Source: CAYYJR01 sp964472305 (GTDB taxonomy: Bacteria; Armatimonadota; Hebobacteria; CAIYQO01). Taken from it: a stretch of DNA of 64,000 nucleotides. A program made the translations under genes and the position numbers. Each line of letters opens with the position of its first letter. The first letter of the stretch is position 1. Where the stretch lies: assembly GCA_964472305.1 (NCBI GenBank), contig CAYYJR010000001.1, positions 388,450 through 452,449 of the forward strand, written 5' to 3'. The notes below the pieces were generated by a model. It worked only from the letters and a program-made list of their open reading frames with translations, did no database searches and was not told where the DNA came from. This document shows positions 26,642 to 35,428 of this stretch, piece by piece.

Positions 26642-27238
26642 GTGGCGAGTTCATACAGTTGTACAACAATCTTTTTCCATACTTCCGGGGCTGATCTGAC
26701 AGAGCGATATCTGGCGAATACGGAACAGGCATGCGGCTATCTGACACGCGTGGGCGAGGCGTGGGTTTTCGTGGACGCTGCCGCGACCGAGACCGCCGAT
26801 TGGGTGCGCCAGCTTGACCTGGCTACGGTGATGACCGACGATACCGGTATCGCGATCTCCGTACTGCTGGTGGGCGAACACTGGGCACTGGGTGTCGCGC
26901 ATGACGGCCGGATGGGGCCGGTCGCCGTCTACTTGCCGGATGATCCTGACGTGCTGAAACAGTTGCCGCAGCGATTACTCGCTATCGAGAGCCTGCTGGT
27001 TGATCTTTTTACCGACGATGTCGAAGCCGAGCAAGTCGACACCCTGTTCGGCGCGGTGTTGGAAGGCGTGCTGCCCCCGGAAGAGGCGATTAGCGAGATT
27101 CTGGCTATGCTCGGTTGCCCGCCGGAATGGGTGCGCTGGAGCTGGTACGAGACCATTCCGGAACAGTTGTTCCTCGATCCTGATCTCGCCTCCCGCGTGA
27201 CCCCCCTCGGCGAAGCCAGTCTGTTCTGGGAAGAATGA
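26642..27238 (+). CDS. hypothetical protein, acidic, no recognised domain
   Basis: 198 residues from GTG 26642 (an alternative GTG at 26636 adds two). GGAG at 26631-26634 is 7 nt from the chosen start. The protein is acidic and soluble, with an apparent first half of alternating strands (GEAWVFVDAAATETADWV, GIAISVLLVGEHWALGVAH) and a helical second half containing many Glu, Leu and Pro. Codon use matches its neighbours, so it looks real. I do not recognise the family. It stands alone between kdsB (divergent) and the nucleoside hydrolase pseudogene 80 nt downstream. Confidence 0.6.
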   Translation: MASSYSCTTIFFHTSGADLTERYLANTEQACGYLTRVGEAWVFVDAAATETADWVRQLDLATVMTDDTGIAISVLLVGEHWALGVAHDGRMGPVAVYLPDDPDVLKQLPQRLLAIESLLVDLFTDDVEAEQVDTLFGAVLEGVLPPEEAISEILAMLGCPPEWVRWSWYETIPEQLFLDPDLASRVTPLGEASLFWEE

Positions 27239-27318
27239 GTGCGTATTGATTCCCCGATCCGTCCCAGTTGCCGGCGAAGAAGAGCAGGAGCTGCAAAATA
27301 AATCTGGAGGAATTCGTG

Positions 27319-28224
27319 ATGACGACCGCACCATGCATACCAGTTATCCTGGATACCGATATCGACTCGGATATCGACGACGCGCTTTGTCTCGCGTATT
27401 TGCTGAGTCAACCGCGTTGCGAGTTCGTGGGCATCACCACCGTCACCGGCGAGGCGCAGCAGCGCGCCATGCTCGCTGACGCGGTGTGCCGGGCGGCGGG
27501 ACGAGAGGATATTCCTATGCACAGCGGCATCGAGCAACCGCTGCTGGTGACGCAGCAGCAACAGCGGGTTCCTCAGGCGGAGGTGCTCGATCGCTTTCCG
27601 CACTGCCGGGATTTCGCACCCAATACCGCGGTAGAATTTTGCGCCAGACCATCCGCGCCCGACCGGGCGAGATAACCTTGCTTACGATCGGGCCGATGAC
27701 CAATGTCGGCGCACTGTTTGCCGTCGATCCGGAGATTCCGCGCTTGTTGCGGGAGTTAGTGTTGATGTGTGGGGTATTTGACCAGATGTTGTCCTGCTCA
27801 TGGCAGCGCGAATAGAACGCGCTGTGCGATCCGCACGCGACCGCCATCGTCTATCACGCACCGACCGCGTCATCGCTCAATCGGACTCGACGTGACCAAC
27901 CACTGCGTCATGGACGCGGCGGAGTGTCGGCGGCGGTTACACGGTGGTCCGCTGAAGGTGGCGGCAGCGATGGCGGAAGTGTGGTTCCGCCATATGGAGT
28001 ACATCACCTTCCATGATCCGCTGGCGGGGGCAGTGGTATTCGAGCCGACCTTGTGCGGATACCAGACCGGCCTGGTGGAGGTGGAATTGCTCAGCCGGCA
28101 TGTCCCCGGCATGACGCACTGGAATCCGCAGGCCCAGGAGCAGCCGCACGAGGTGGCGTCTACCGTGGATGTGGACCGCTTTTTCGCGCATTATTTCGAA
28201 ATTACCGGAGCTGGATCAACATGA
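27319..28224 (+). pseudogene. broken inosine/uridine-preferring nucleoside hydrolase
   Basis: The nucleoside hydrolase family is clear across three frames: DTDIDSDIDDALCLAYLL (metal-binding Asp cluster) and VGITTVTG in the first frame; RARPGEITLLTIGPMTNVGALFAVDPEIP in the second; RHRSIGLDVT and YITFHDPLAGAVVFEP in the third. Three lesions are visible: a one-base loss in a T run near 27637 (GAATTTTGCG), a TAG at 27808-27816 where a Trp is expected (RE*NALCDPHATAIVYHAP), and another frameshift near 27855-27870. A good TGGAGGA ribosome site still precedes the ATG. The last frame ends in ATGA overlapping the next gene's start, a relic of translational coupling. Assembly error is possible for the frameshifts, but not easily for all three together. 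Confidence 0.8.
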
Positions 28225-29237
28225 ACACATTCGCACCGGAAACTTGCCACGCGGCATTATTGGACACCGCGCCGCGCGTGCTGGCATTCGATCCGCACCA
28301 CGACTTCGCCGCATGGCGTCAGGCTGTTGATACGAAGCTGCGCGAATTGGTCGGCGTGATGCCGGCGCCGACGCCACCCGCAGTGCGCATCGAGTTCGAT
28401 ACCGACCATGGCGATTTTCGAGAACGGCGCTTCGTTTTTACCGCGGAGGCCGGCGCCGACGTGCCTTGCCACCTGTGGACTCCTCCCGGCAAGGGGCCGT
28501 TTCCGGTGGTGATCTGCTTGCAAGGGCACAGCACGGGCATGCACGTCACGTTAGGCCGACCCCAGTTCCCACACGACGCCCATGATATCGCCGGCGGTCG
28601 CGACTACGCCCCGCAGGTGGTGCGCCAGGGATTCGCCGCGCTGACGCTGGAGCAGCGCTGTTTCGGCGAGCGCGAGGATCAGCGACCCAAGGAGGCACGC
28701 TTCTTCGATAACCGCTGCCACCATGCCAGCATGACCGCGCTGCTGTTGGGGCGGACGATGATTGGCGAGCGGGTATGGGATATTGCTCGGGCGATCGACG
28801 TGCTGGAGGATTTCGCGGAGATCGATGCGACGCGCGTGGCTTGCCTCGGTAACTCCGGCGGCGGCACTACCACCTATTACGCCGCCTGTTTGGAACCGCG
28901 CATCGGCATCGCCATTCCGTCCTGCGCGGTTTGCAGCTTTCGGTCATCTATCGGTCGAATTGACCATTGCCATGACAACTACCTTCCGCAGGCGCTGCGG
29001 TTTTTCGAGATGGGTGACCTGGCCGGGCTTATTGCCCCACGAATATTGATGGTGGTGGCCGGTCGAGAGGATTCCATTTTCCCTATCGACGGCGTGGCGG
29101 AAAGCTTCGCGGTGATCCAGGAAATTTACGCTGCCGCCGGCGTCCCTGACCGCTGTCGCCTGCTGGTGGGCGAAGGGGGGCATCGCCCATACCCCGACCT
29201 TATCTGGCCGGCCTTCCGTGAGATGGCGGGGTGGTGA
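28221..29237 (+). CDS. alpha/beta hydrolase (acetyl xylan esterase / Abhydrolase_7-like)
   Basis: 338 residues. The nucleophile elbow is GNSGGG (G-x-S-x-G, about residue 217), the acid is in VAGREDSIFPIDG and the His in GEGGHRPYPD, in the right order for an alpha/beta hydrolase. The oxyanion region is ICLQGHSTGMH. There is no signal peptide, so it is probably cytoplasmic. The family includes deacetylases of sugars and antibiotics. The ATG overlaps the stop of the nucleoside hydrolase remnant by 4 bp, so the pair was once cotranslated. Expression may be affected by the upstream stop codons. Substrate unknown. Confidence 0.85.
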   Translation: MNTFAPETCHAALLDTAPRVLAFDPHHDFAAWRQAVDTKLRELVGVMPAPTPPAVRIEFDTDHGDFRERRFVFTAEAGADVPCHLWTPPGKGPFPVVICLQGHSTGMHVTLGRPQFPHDAHDIAGGRDYAPQVVRQGFAALTLEQRCFGEREDQRPKEARFFDNRCHHASMTALLLGRTMIGERVWDIARAIDVLEDFAEIDATRVACLGNSGGGTTTYYAACLEPRIGIAIPSCAVCSFRSSIGRIDHCHDNYLPQALRFFEMGDLAGLIAPRILMVVAGREDSIFPIDGVAESFAVIQEIYAAAGVPDRCRLLVGEGGHRPYPDLIWPAFREMAGW

Positions 29238-29281
29238 ATGGGTTATGGGTCAGGGGATGCGGTGCCCATTCTCATTTATCG

Positions 29282-29731
29282 TCACACTCCCGTATGCCCG
29301 AAGCCGCCGCCGCGGTCGTCACCGATGTCGGCAACGGATGCGACCGGGGTGAAGCAGGTTTCCGTGCGCGGCATGAGCACGAATTGTGCGATGCGTGATC
29401 CGGCGGTGATCAGAAAATCTTCCGTCCCGGTGTTGTGCAGGATGATGCCCACCTCGTCGCGAAAGCCGGCGTCGATCAGTCCGGGGCTGTTCGCTACGCG
29501 CAGGCCGGTTTTGACGCTCACGCCTGAGCGCGGAAACACGAGCAGCATCCAGCCTTCGGGCACGGCGACTTTGAGCCCGGTGGGCACAATCGCGGTCGCA
29601 CCGGCCCGTATCGTCATGTCCTGCGGACAGGTGATGTCCATGCCGCCGTCGGTGGGGTGGGCATAGCGTGGGATGACCGCGCCCGGACGGCACACCTCAA
29701 TGGGAATCGCAATCGCAGTGGTGGAGATCAC
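29282..29731 (-). CDS. dut: dUTP diphosphatase (dUTPase)
   Basis: 149 residues. All five trimeric dUTPase motifs are visible in order: motif 1 (GGMDITCP), motif 2 (PRSGVSVK), motif 3 (GLIDAGFRDEVGI with the catalytic Asp and uracil-selecting loop), motif 4 (GSRIAQFVLMP) and motif 5 (DRGGGFGHTG). It hydrolyses dUTP to dUMP, keeping uracil out of DNA and feeding dTMP synthesis. It starts with GTG 6 nt after the murA stop; GAGGAG in the murA tail serves as ribosome site, so it is the last gene of the mlaE-murA-dut unit. Confidence 0.93.
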   Translation of the reverse strand: MISTTAIAIPIEVCRPGAVIPRYAHPTDGGMDITCPQDMTIRAGATAIVPTGLKVAVPEGWMLLVFPRSGVSVKTGLRVANSPGLIDAGFRDEVGIILHNTGTEDFLITAGSRIAQFVLMPRTETCFTPVASVADIGDDRGGGFGHTGV

Positions 29732-29737
29732 GCGCGT

Positions 29738-31024
29738 TTACTCCTCTTTACCGGTGTCCTGCGGCACGAAGATGCGCGCGCCGAGGGCGGTCAATTTTTG
29801 TTCCAATTGTTCGTAGCCGCGCTGGATGTAATGCCGTCCGGCGACGATGCTCTCACCTTGCGCCGCCAGCCCGGCGACCACCAGCGCGGCGCCGGCGCGC
29901 ATATCGGCGCCTTCGACATGGCGTCCTTCCAGCGTCTCCACGCCTTCGATCATCGCCTGTTGGCCGGAGGCAAGCTTCACCTGCGCACCCATGCGGCGTA
30001 ATTCGTGCACGTAGGTTAGACGGCCATCGTAAATGGCTTCATGCATCATGCTGCGTCCATTCGCCAGGCACATCAGCACCACCATGGGCGGCTGCAGATC
30101 TGTGGGGAAGCCGGGATATGCGGAGGTGTATACGGTCGAACCATGGAAGCGCGTTTCGCCGCGCACGGTGATGGCGTCGCGTTCGCGCAGCACGATGACC
30201 CCCATCTCTTCCATTTTATCGAGTACCGACTCCAGATAGGCCGGTTTGAGCGGACCCACGCGCACCTGGCCGCCGGTTACCGCGGCAGCAATGAGAAACG
30301 TGCCGGCCTCGATGCGGTCGCCGATGATCGTGTGCTCACAGCCATGCAGGCGTCGCCGTCCTTCGATCACCAGACGGTTCGTGCCCGCGCCTTCGATGGA
30401 CGCGCCGGAGGATAGCAGGAAGCGGCAGAAGCTTTCCACCTCCGGGTCGGACGAGGCGTTTTCGATGATCGTCCGTCCGTTGGCCAGCACGGCGGCCATC
30501 ACCAGATTAAAGGTTGCGCCCGGACTGCGAAAAACGGGATCGAGGGTTACCGTGGTGCCTTGCAAGCCTTGCCGCGGAGTGGTGCAGACCACCACGTCGG
30601 TCTGTTCGTCCGCCTGTACGCCCATCTGTTGCAGCGCTTTGATAATGTAATCGACCGGGCGGCTGCCGATAGCGCACCCGCCGGGCAACGGCACTTCCGC
30701 GGTGTGCAGGCGCGCCAGCAACGGCCCCAGCACGTAGAATGACGCCCGCATCGCGGCGGTGAGATCGCGGTCGGCACGCGAGGAGGTGAGCGTGGTGGCA
30801 TTCACGCGCACCGTGCCGCCATCACGGATCACCGTGGCGCCCAGCAGTGTGATGAGCTGGCACATTTTATCAATATCGGTGATTTGCGGAACATTACGGA
30901 GGACAACCTCCCCCTCGACCAGCAGCGAAGCAGCCAGTACCGGTAAGGCGCCGTTCTTGCTGCCGCTCAACACGACTTCCCCCGTGAGCGGGGTGCCGCC
31001 GGTAATAACGAGTTGATCTGGCAT
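29738..31024 (-). CDS. murA: UDP-N-acetylglucosamine 1-carboxyvinyltransferase
   Basis: 428 residues, standard length. The catalytic Cys is in PLPGGCAIGSRPVD (C117). Other signatures are the N-terminal GGTPLTGEVVLSGSKNGALPVLAASLL and the substrate loops TDLQPPMVVLMC and VHELRRMGAQV. It transfers enolpyruvate from PEP to UDP-GlcNAc, the first committed step of peptidoglycan synthesis, and is the target of fosfomycin because of the Cys. AAGGAT lies 6 nt before the ATG. The gene follows mlaE by 50 nt. Confidence 0.97.
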   Translation of the reverse strand: MPDQLVITGGTPLTGEVVLSGSKNGALPVLAASLLVEGEVVLRNVPQITDIDKMCQLITLLGATVIRDGGTVRVNATTLTSSRADRDLTAAMRASFYVLGPLLARLHTAEVPLPGGCAIGSRPVDYIIKALQQMGVQADEQTDVVVCTTPRQGLQGTTVTLDPVFRSPGATFNLVMAAVLANGRTIIENASSDPEVESFCRFLLSSGASIEGAGTNRLVIEGRRRLHGCEHTIIGDRIEAGTFLIAAAVTGGQVRVGPLKPAYLESVLDKMEEMGVIVLRERDAITVRGETRFHGSTVYTSAYPGFPTDLQPPMVVLMCLANGRSMMHEAIYDGRLTYVHELRRMGAQVKLASGQQAMIEGVETLEGRHVEGADMRAGAALVVAGLAAQGESIVAGRHYIQRGYEQLEQKLTALGARIFVPQDTGKEE

Positions 31025-31074
31025 GGTGCATCCTTTTCTCTGCTGAGTTTACAGCATGCGGGGGGGAAGAACGG

Positions 31075-31860
31075 TTAGCGAAACGACCATAATAACCAGG
31101 ATAAGATGAAGTTGCTGGCATACATCAAAACGATGCTCCACACCACCGCCGCGGTGGTGGAGCGTCCGACGCCCGCCGCACCGCCTTCGGTGGTCAGTCC
31201 CACGTAACAGGACGTGATGGCGATGATAATGCCGAAAATGATTGTTTTCAACAGACCAGCGGCCAGGTCATATACTTCGGTAAATTGGGTGGCGGAGTCG
31301 ATGAAGACCTGGTACGATACACCGGCGTTGATGGCCACCAGCGCGCCACCGAGCATGCCGGTGACCATCGCGTAAATGGTCAGCAACGGCAGCATGATGA
31401 CGGAGGCCAGCAGGCGCGGTGTGACCAGGTATCGGATCGGATTCGTCGCCAGCGACCGCAACGCGTCAACCTGATTGGTAATTTTCATCGAGCCCAATTC
31501 GGCGGCGAAAGCCGAACCGATGCGCGCCGCCACTACCACGCCGGTCAGTGTCGGCGCCAGTTCGCGCGCCATGGAGAGGGCGACGACACCGCCCACATAT
31601 TGCCCCGCGCCGAACAGCACGAATTGCTTGGCGGTGTGCAGTCCGAGCACCATGCCGCCAAACAGCGTGGTGATCAGCACGATGGGCAGCGACTCAAATC
31701 CCACCAGCGCCATCTGCGCGGTGATGCGGTTGCGCGCGCGCACATTGCCGGTAAGCACCCCGGCGAAGGCATCACCCATGATGATGACGCCGGCGCCCAG
31801 GGAACTGAAAGCGGCCAGAATGCTGCGTCCCAATGCTCGGATGGGATGGAGTGGTGTCAT
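31075..31860 (-). CDS. mlaE: MlaE-type ABC transporter permease (phospholipid/sterol transport family)
   Basis: 261 residues with five to six membrane helices and family blocks FESLPIVLITTLFGGMVLG, VALSMARELAPTLTGVVVAARIGSAFAAELGSMKITNQVDALRSLATNPIRYLVTPRLLA and CYVGLTTEGGAAGVGRSTTAAVVWSI. MlaE forms the inner-membrane channel of a complex that moves phospholipids between inner and outer membranes. The partner ATPase MlaF and substrate-binding MlaD are not adjacent; murA follows. The presence of this permease agrees with an outer membrane. Confidence 0.92.
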   Translation of the reverse strand: MTPLHPIRALGRSILAAFSSLGAGVIIMGDAFAGVLTGNVRARNRITAQMALVGFESLPIVLITTLFGGMVLGLHTAKQFVLFGAGQYVGGVVALSMARELAPTLTGVVVAARIGSAFAAELGSMKITNQVDALRSLATNPIRYLVTPRLLASVIMLPLLTIYAMVTGMLGGALVAINAGVSYQVFIDSATQFTEVYDLAAGLLKTIIFGIIIAITSCYVGLTTEGGAAGVGRSTTAAVVWSIVLMYASNFILSWLLWSFR

Positions 31861-31945
31861 GCTCCGTTATCCTTCGCCGTGCGGCACGGAATGCCTGCCA
31901 TGCGGGGCAACAGGGTGCGGATCTCGTGGCGATATTTGTAGCCGG

Positions 31946-31993
31946 TAAAGGAAAAGCTCCCATCGAGTCGCGACGTGTGCGGCTCGATGGGAG
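31946..31993 (-). terminator. rho-independent terminator of the ABC exporter-TPR operon
   Basis: Perfect 11-bp stem, arms 31957-31967 and 31983-31993, loop of 15 nt. Reading on the minus strand it is followed by CTTTTCCTTT. It lies between the TPR gene stop (32015) and the mlaE start, so it separates two transcription units. Confidence 0.65.
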
Positions 31994-32014
31994 AACTAAC
32001 GCTGGTACAGGCGA

Positions 32015-33016
32015 TCAATGCGAGTGGGTATCGTCCCCATATATTTCGGAATCCGGACTTGGCATGCCGAAATTCGTACGGATCTTTATCGCCTGACTGT
32101 ATTGTGTGTCTAACCATTGCGCATCGTGCATCTTCGCAACAATCTGATCGAGGTTGGTTTTCGAAATTGTATCTTTGGCGTGCAGCTTTATGCACAGCTT
32201 ATACGTTGCGATGGCCTTTTCGAAGTTCTCCGCGCGCTTGGCGGCATCATCTTTGGCGAGAACGGCGATCAATTTATAGACATATGCCAGCCGGCGGGCG
32301 TAGATGTCGGAATCCCATTTCAGTTCCAGGTCATAGGGGATACCGACATCGCTCTTGTTAATCTCGGCGAGGCGCTTCCGATCCGCTGCCGTGTAATATT
32401 TATCCTTCAAATCGTCCCCGTAGACGACTTTCTCCAGGTAATCGCGGGCAGTCTCAATGTCGCCGCGGCGCTGCAGTTGCAGCCAGGCCATATCGAAATA
32501 CGGCCGCGGGAATTCCGGATTGGCCTCGATAGCGCGCACGTAAATATTCTCGCCATCCTGCAGATACTTCGCTTTCAACACCGGATTGGAGTTGTCGGCG
32601 TTCAAGTTCCACGCCAGATGCCAACCATACACCGACCAGGCGTCCACAAAACCGGGATTCAGCGTTACCGTGGACTCCATCGGATAGACCATTTCGTATT
32701 GTTTGCCTTCATGGAAGAGCACGTCCGAGTAGTTCCACAGGATATTGGCCACCAGGTAGCGCTGACCACCGAGCATGGCGAAGATCGCCGGCGTGCCGCC
32801 ACCGCCGCGAAAGATGGTGGCGAAAAAGGTCGCCCCTTCCCGTTGTGGCGGGCGCCAGGGCAGCAACTGCCCTTTCTGGGGGCCCTTCGTCGCGACCTGG
32901 GTCGCGGAGTGCCAGGTATCCGGATTGCAAATATCATCGTCGACCACCCAGTGGGCGGCAAAGGCAATGAGCGCAATAATGATAAGTATAATCGCCGAGC
33001 GATTCCGGGCTTGCAT
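32015..33016 (-). CDS. membrane-anchored TPR-like repeat protein, function unknown
   Basis: 333 residues. Residues 7-22 form a single membrane anchor (RSAIILIIIALIAFAAHWVV); the rest is hydrophilic and helical with TPR-like stretches (NPGFVDAWSVYGWHLAWNLN, YVRAIEANPEFPRPYFDMAWLQLQRRGDIETARDYLEKVV, FEKAIATYKLCIKLHAKD). It ends His-rich (DDTHSH). AAGGAGG is 5 nt before the ATG. It follows the ABC permease by 12 nt and is followed by a terminator, so it is the last gene of a three-gene operon with the exporter. This suggests it works with the transporter, for example as an assembly or adaptor protein, but this is inferred from position only. Confidence 0.7.
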   Translation of the reverse strand: MQARNRSAIILIIIALIAFAAHWVVDDDICNPDTWHSATQVATKGPQKGQLLPWRPPQREGATFFATIFRGGGGTPAIFAMLGGQRYLVANILWNYSDVLFHEGKQYEMVYPMESTVTLNPGFVDAWSVYGWHLAWNLNADNSNPVLKAKYLQDGENIYVRAIEANPEFPRPYFDMAWLQLQRRGDIETARDYLEKVVYGDDLKDKYYTAADRKRLAEINKSDVGIPYDLELKWDSDIYARRLAYVYKLIAVLAKDDAAKRAENFEKAIATYKLCIKLHAKDTISKTNLDQIVAKMHDAQWLDTQYSQAIKIRTNFGMPSPDSEIYGDDTHSH

Positions 33017-33028
33017 CGTAGGCCCTCC

Positions 33029-33811
33029 TTACAGCTCGCGGTAGTTGAAGATCAGGACCGCCAGCGCCAGTGCGACGAGCAGGTAGAGCGACGCATTGCC
33101 CATTGGCTCAAAGATTTGGCGTAATTCGATGCGCGTTGTGACCTGTTGTACGATCGCGTAGCGCAGATCCATCGCCTGGAAATTCGGCAGCAGTTTCTGC
33201 ACAATCAGGAACATCTTGCTGGAGATGCCTCCTTCGCCATGCGCAGAAGCCAGATCCCACAGGAATTGGGAATAGCTGCTGATGAACCAGATGAGCATCG
33301 AGACGATGATGGTGCCGATCCAGGACATGAAGGTGGAGAAGAAGATGATCAACCCGGAGAGCACAACCAGCATCGCAAAGATCATCAGCACAGCGAGTAG
33401 CAGACGCGGGTCGAATTCATGCTTCTTCAGGATGTAGACCACAAAGAAGAGCACGGACAGCAGTCCGACGGTGATGCCGTTGATGCCAACCGCGCCGAAA
33501 AATTTACCGAGTACGAATTGCCAGCGCTGCACCGGCTTGGAGAGCACGGGATACAGCGTGCGCGACTCGATCTCACGCGGGATCATGATGAATCCCGTCA
33601 GGATGGCGATGATCGCGCCAAGCACGGTGATGATGGCCAGGCCGGTATCGACCAGCATACGGCGCATCTCGCCCGCTTCAAACGAACTGGTCGACATGGA
33701 TGCCACGATCATTAACGCCGCCAGCACGAGTAGCACGTTCAGGACGACTCCGCGCAATACACCGGTCATCGTGTTGCCGGCGATCAGAAAGATAGTTCGA
33801 ATTTGTGTCAT
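33029..33811 (-). CDS. ABC transporter permease of the ABC-2/NosY type
   Basis: 260 residues and about six membrane helices. The IPREIESRTLYPVLSKPVQRWQFVLGKF motif around residues 76-105 is characteristic of ABC-2-type permeases related to NosY and other exporters. GAGGAA lies 6 nt before the ATG. It follows the ATP-binding gene by 60 nt. The pair forms a homodimeric or heterodimeric exporter whose substrate is unknown; no NosD or copper genes are nearby, so nitrous oxide reductase maturation is unlikely. Confidence 0.85.
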   Translation of the reverse strand: MTQIRTIFLIAGNTMTGVLRGVVLNVLLVLAALMIVASMSTSSFEAGEMRRMLVDTGLAIITVLGAIIAILTGFIMIPREIESRTLYPVLSKPVQRWQFVLGKFFGAVGINGITVGLLSVLFFVVYILKKHEFDPRLLLAVLMIFAMLVVLSGLIIFFSTFMSWIGTIIVSMLIWFISSYSQFLWDLASAHGEGGISSKMFLIVQKLLPNFQAMDLRYAIVQQVTTRIELRQIFEPMGNASLYLLVALALAVLIFNYREL

Positions 33812-33871
33812 AACACATTCCTCATCAAAAAAACACGAGAATGGAACCGGGGGCGATCGCTGCCGCGCCCC

Positions 33872-34885
33872 TTACTTTTTCTTCGTCGATTGTTGCAGGT
33901 CACCCACTGTACGACGCAATTCTTCCTCGCCCACGGCTTTCAGGAATTGTTCTTCCAATGTTGACTGCGGTCGGGTGATTTCAATGAGTTGGCCACCCTG
34001 GTCGCGGACCAGACCCAGCGCGCGGTAGATCTCGTCAAGACTGTCGGTGAGGAGGGCGGTCACGTCACCTTGAACCTTCGTGGTGAAGCCGGCGGCATTT
34101 AACTGGGCGACGGCATCGCGGGTCAGGTCGGTCGCGACAAGCTGCCACTGCGTGCTTTCCGGTACCAGTTCGCTGACGGGGCCGACGGCGATCAACTGTC
34201 CGCGGTGGAGGATGGCCACGCGATCCGCGACGGCTTCCACTTCAGAGAGCAGGTGCGAGCACAGCAGGATGGTGCGCTTCTGGCGCTTTTGTTCCAGAAT
34301 GAATTGGCGTACCTGCACGGTACCCAACGGGTCCAGGCCGTTTGTCGGCTCGTCGAGAATCAACAGGTCCGGGTTGTTGATCATGGCTTGTGCGATGCCG
34401 ATGCGCTGGCGCATGCCGCGCGAGTAGACGCGCACTTCCATGTCGGCGCCGCGCTCATACAAGTCAACCAGTTTCAGCAGGTCATCGATGCGCGGCTTCA
34501 ATACCTCACGGGGAACATTGCACAGCTTCCCGTAGAATTCCAACAGTTCGCGGCCGTTCAGGTATTCGTAGAAATACGGCGCCTCGGGCAGGTAGCCGAC
34601 GCGGGCCTGCACTTCCGAATCGCCGGGTGGACGACCAAACAGCGTTACCTCGCCGTCTGTGGGAAAGAGCAAGCCGAGGAGGATCTTCATGGTCGTGGTT
34701 TTGCCCGATCCATTCGGTCCGACGATGGCAAACGTTTCGCCGGGTTCGATGGTCAGTGACAGATTCGAAACCGCGGTGATCTCTCGGCCCATCATAAGGG
34801 TATAGATCTTGGTGAGCCCACGAATATCCACCACGCTGGTGGAGGTGACGTCCGTGACTCCCGGAGCATTAGCCGTTGCAACCAT
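33872..34885 (-). CDS. ABC transporter ATP-binding protein
   Basis: 337 residues. Walker A is GPNGSGKTT (about residues 62-70), the signature motif is YSRGMRQRIGIAQAM, Walker B is LLILDEPTNGLDP, and the switch His is in LLCSHLLSEVE. The C-terminal ~90 residues form the extra domain seen in ABC-2-type exporters. The start at 34885 has AAGGAG 7 nt before it; the open frame reaches back to 35035 but the promoter lies inside that stretch. First gene of the operon with the permease and the TPR protein. Confidence 0.93.
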   Translation of the reverse strand: MVATANAPGVTDVTSTSVVDIRGLTKIYTLMMGREITAVSNLSLTIEPGETFAIVGPNGSGKTTTMKILLGLLFPTDGEVTLFGRPPGDSEVQARVGYLPEAPYFYEYLNGRELLEFYGKLCNVPREVLKPRIDDLLKLVDLYERGADMEVRVYSRGMRQRIGIAQAMINNPDLLILDEPTNGLDPLGTVQVRQFILEQKRQKRTILLCSHLLSEVEAVADRVAILHRGQLIAVGPVSELVPESTQWQLVATDLTRDAVAQLNAAGFTTKVQGDVTALLTDSLDEIYRALGLVRDQGGQLIEITRPQSTLEEQFLKAVGEEELRRTVGDLQQSTKKK

Positions 34886-34964
34886 AAAAAATGGCTCCTT
34901 ACTGGAAGGGGTAATTATATGTTTCCGGCAACAGTTGCTTGCGCTGCCATGATATCCAGGGTCT

Positions 34965-34993
34965 AGTATAAAAGTGCGCTGAACTGGTGTCAA
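34965..34993 (-). promoter_or_regulatory. promoter of the ABC exporter operon
   Basis: Minus strand: TTGACA (34988-34993), 17-nt spacer, TATACT (34965-34970). Near-consensus. The predicted leader is about 73 nt before the ATG at 34885. Confidence 0.75.
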
Positions 34994-35258
34994 GGCAAGC
35001 AGAGACATAACATGCGTAAGACGCATGCCGCGCAAGCGTCAACCGGGACACTATTTCTGCTGTTACCCGCGGAGTTCAGCATGTAAACCCTGCCCTATTG
35101 GGGGGAACAGACCAGACGATCTGTTTTCGCACGGCACAACGGCGGCACCCCACTGCAGCGTGGGCAGACTATTCGCACGGATTGCTGAATGAATGCTGCG
35201 ACCGGATCACGGCCTGTTCGCCGGTTGTACGATATTTCAGGAACTTTTCATTTGCTAC

Positions 35259-35288
35259 TCGACAGCGGGCGTCGTATCTGGATATTAT
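35259..35288 (+). promoter_or_regulatory. candidate promoter of the RlmI-like methyltransferase gene
   Basis: TCGACA (35259-35264), 18-nt spacer, TATTAT (35283-35288). Each box differs from consensus at one position. The leader would be about 134 nt. Confidence 0.5.
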
Positions 35289-35428
35289 AGGAGAGTGCGG
35301 CGGTCGAAAATGATATCACGCGACTTTGCCCGTCCGCAGTGAAACCCGCAGGTGTTCTTGGTGTCTGACAACATAGCGCCACGGGACAGGAACGGTCTGC
35401 ACGACAACTGTTTATCAACGGGTAGAAT

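Larger units (their letters stand above)
34886..35428. other. divergent regulatory region between the ABC exporter operon and the methyltransferase gene
   Basis: 543 bp without a convincing gene. It contains a strong minus-strand promoter (34965-34993) and a plausible plus-strand promoter (35259-35288); both are listed separately. The stretch 35000-35250 shows no recognised RNA gene or repeat. A 71-residue plus-strand frame (35098-35313) has no ribosome site and looks random. Confidence 0.5.

Noticed and set aside
35098..35313. 71-residue plus-strand frame in the 34.9-35.4 kb intergenic region
   Set aside because: No ribosome site, odd composition and overlap with the promoter region.
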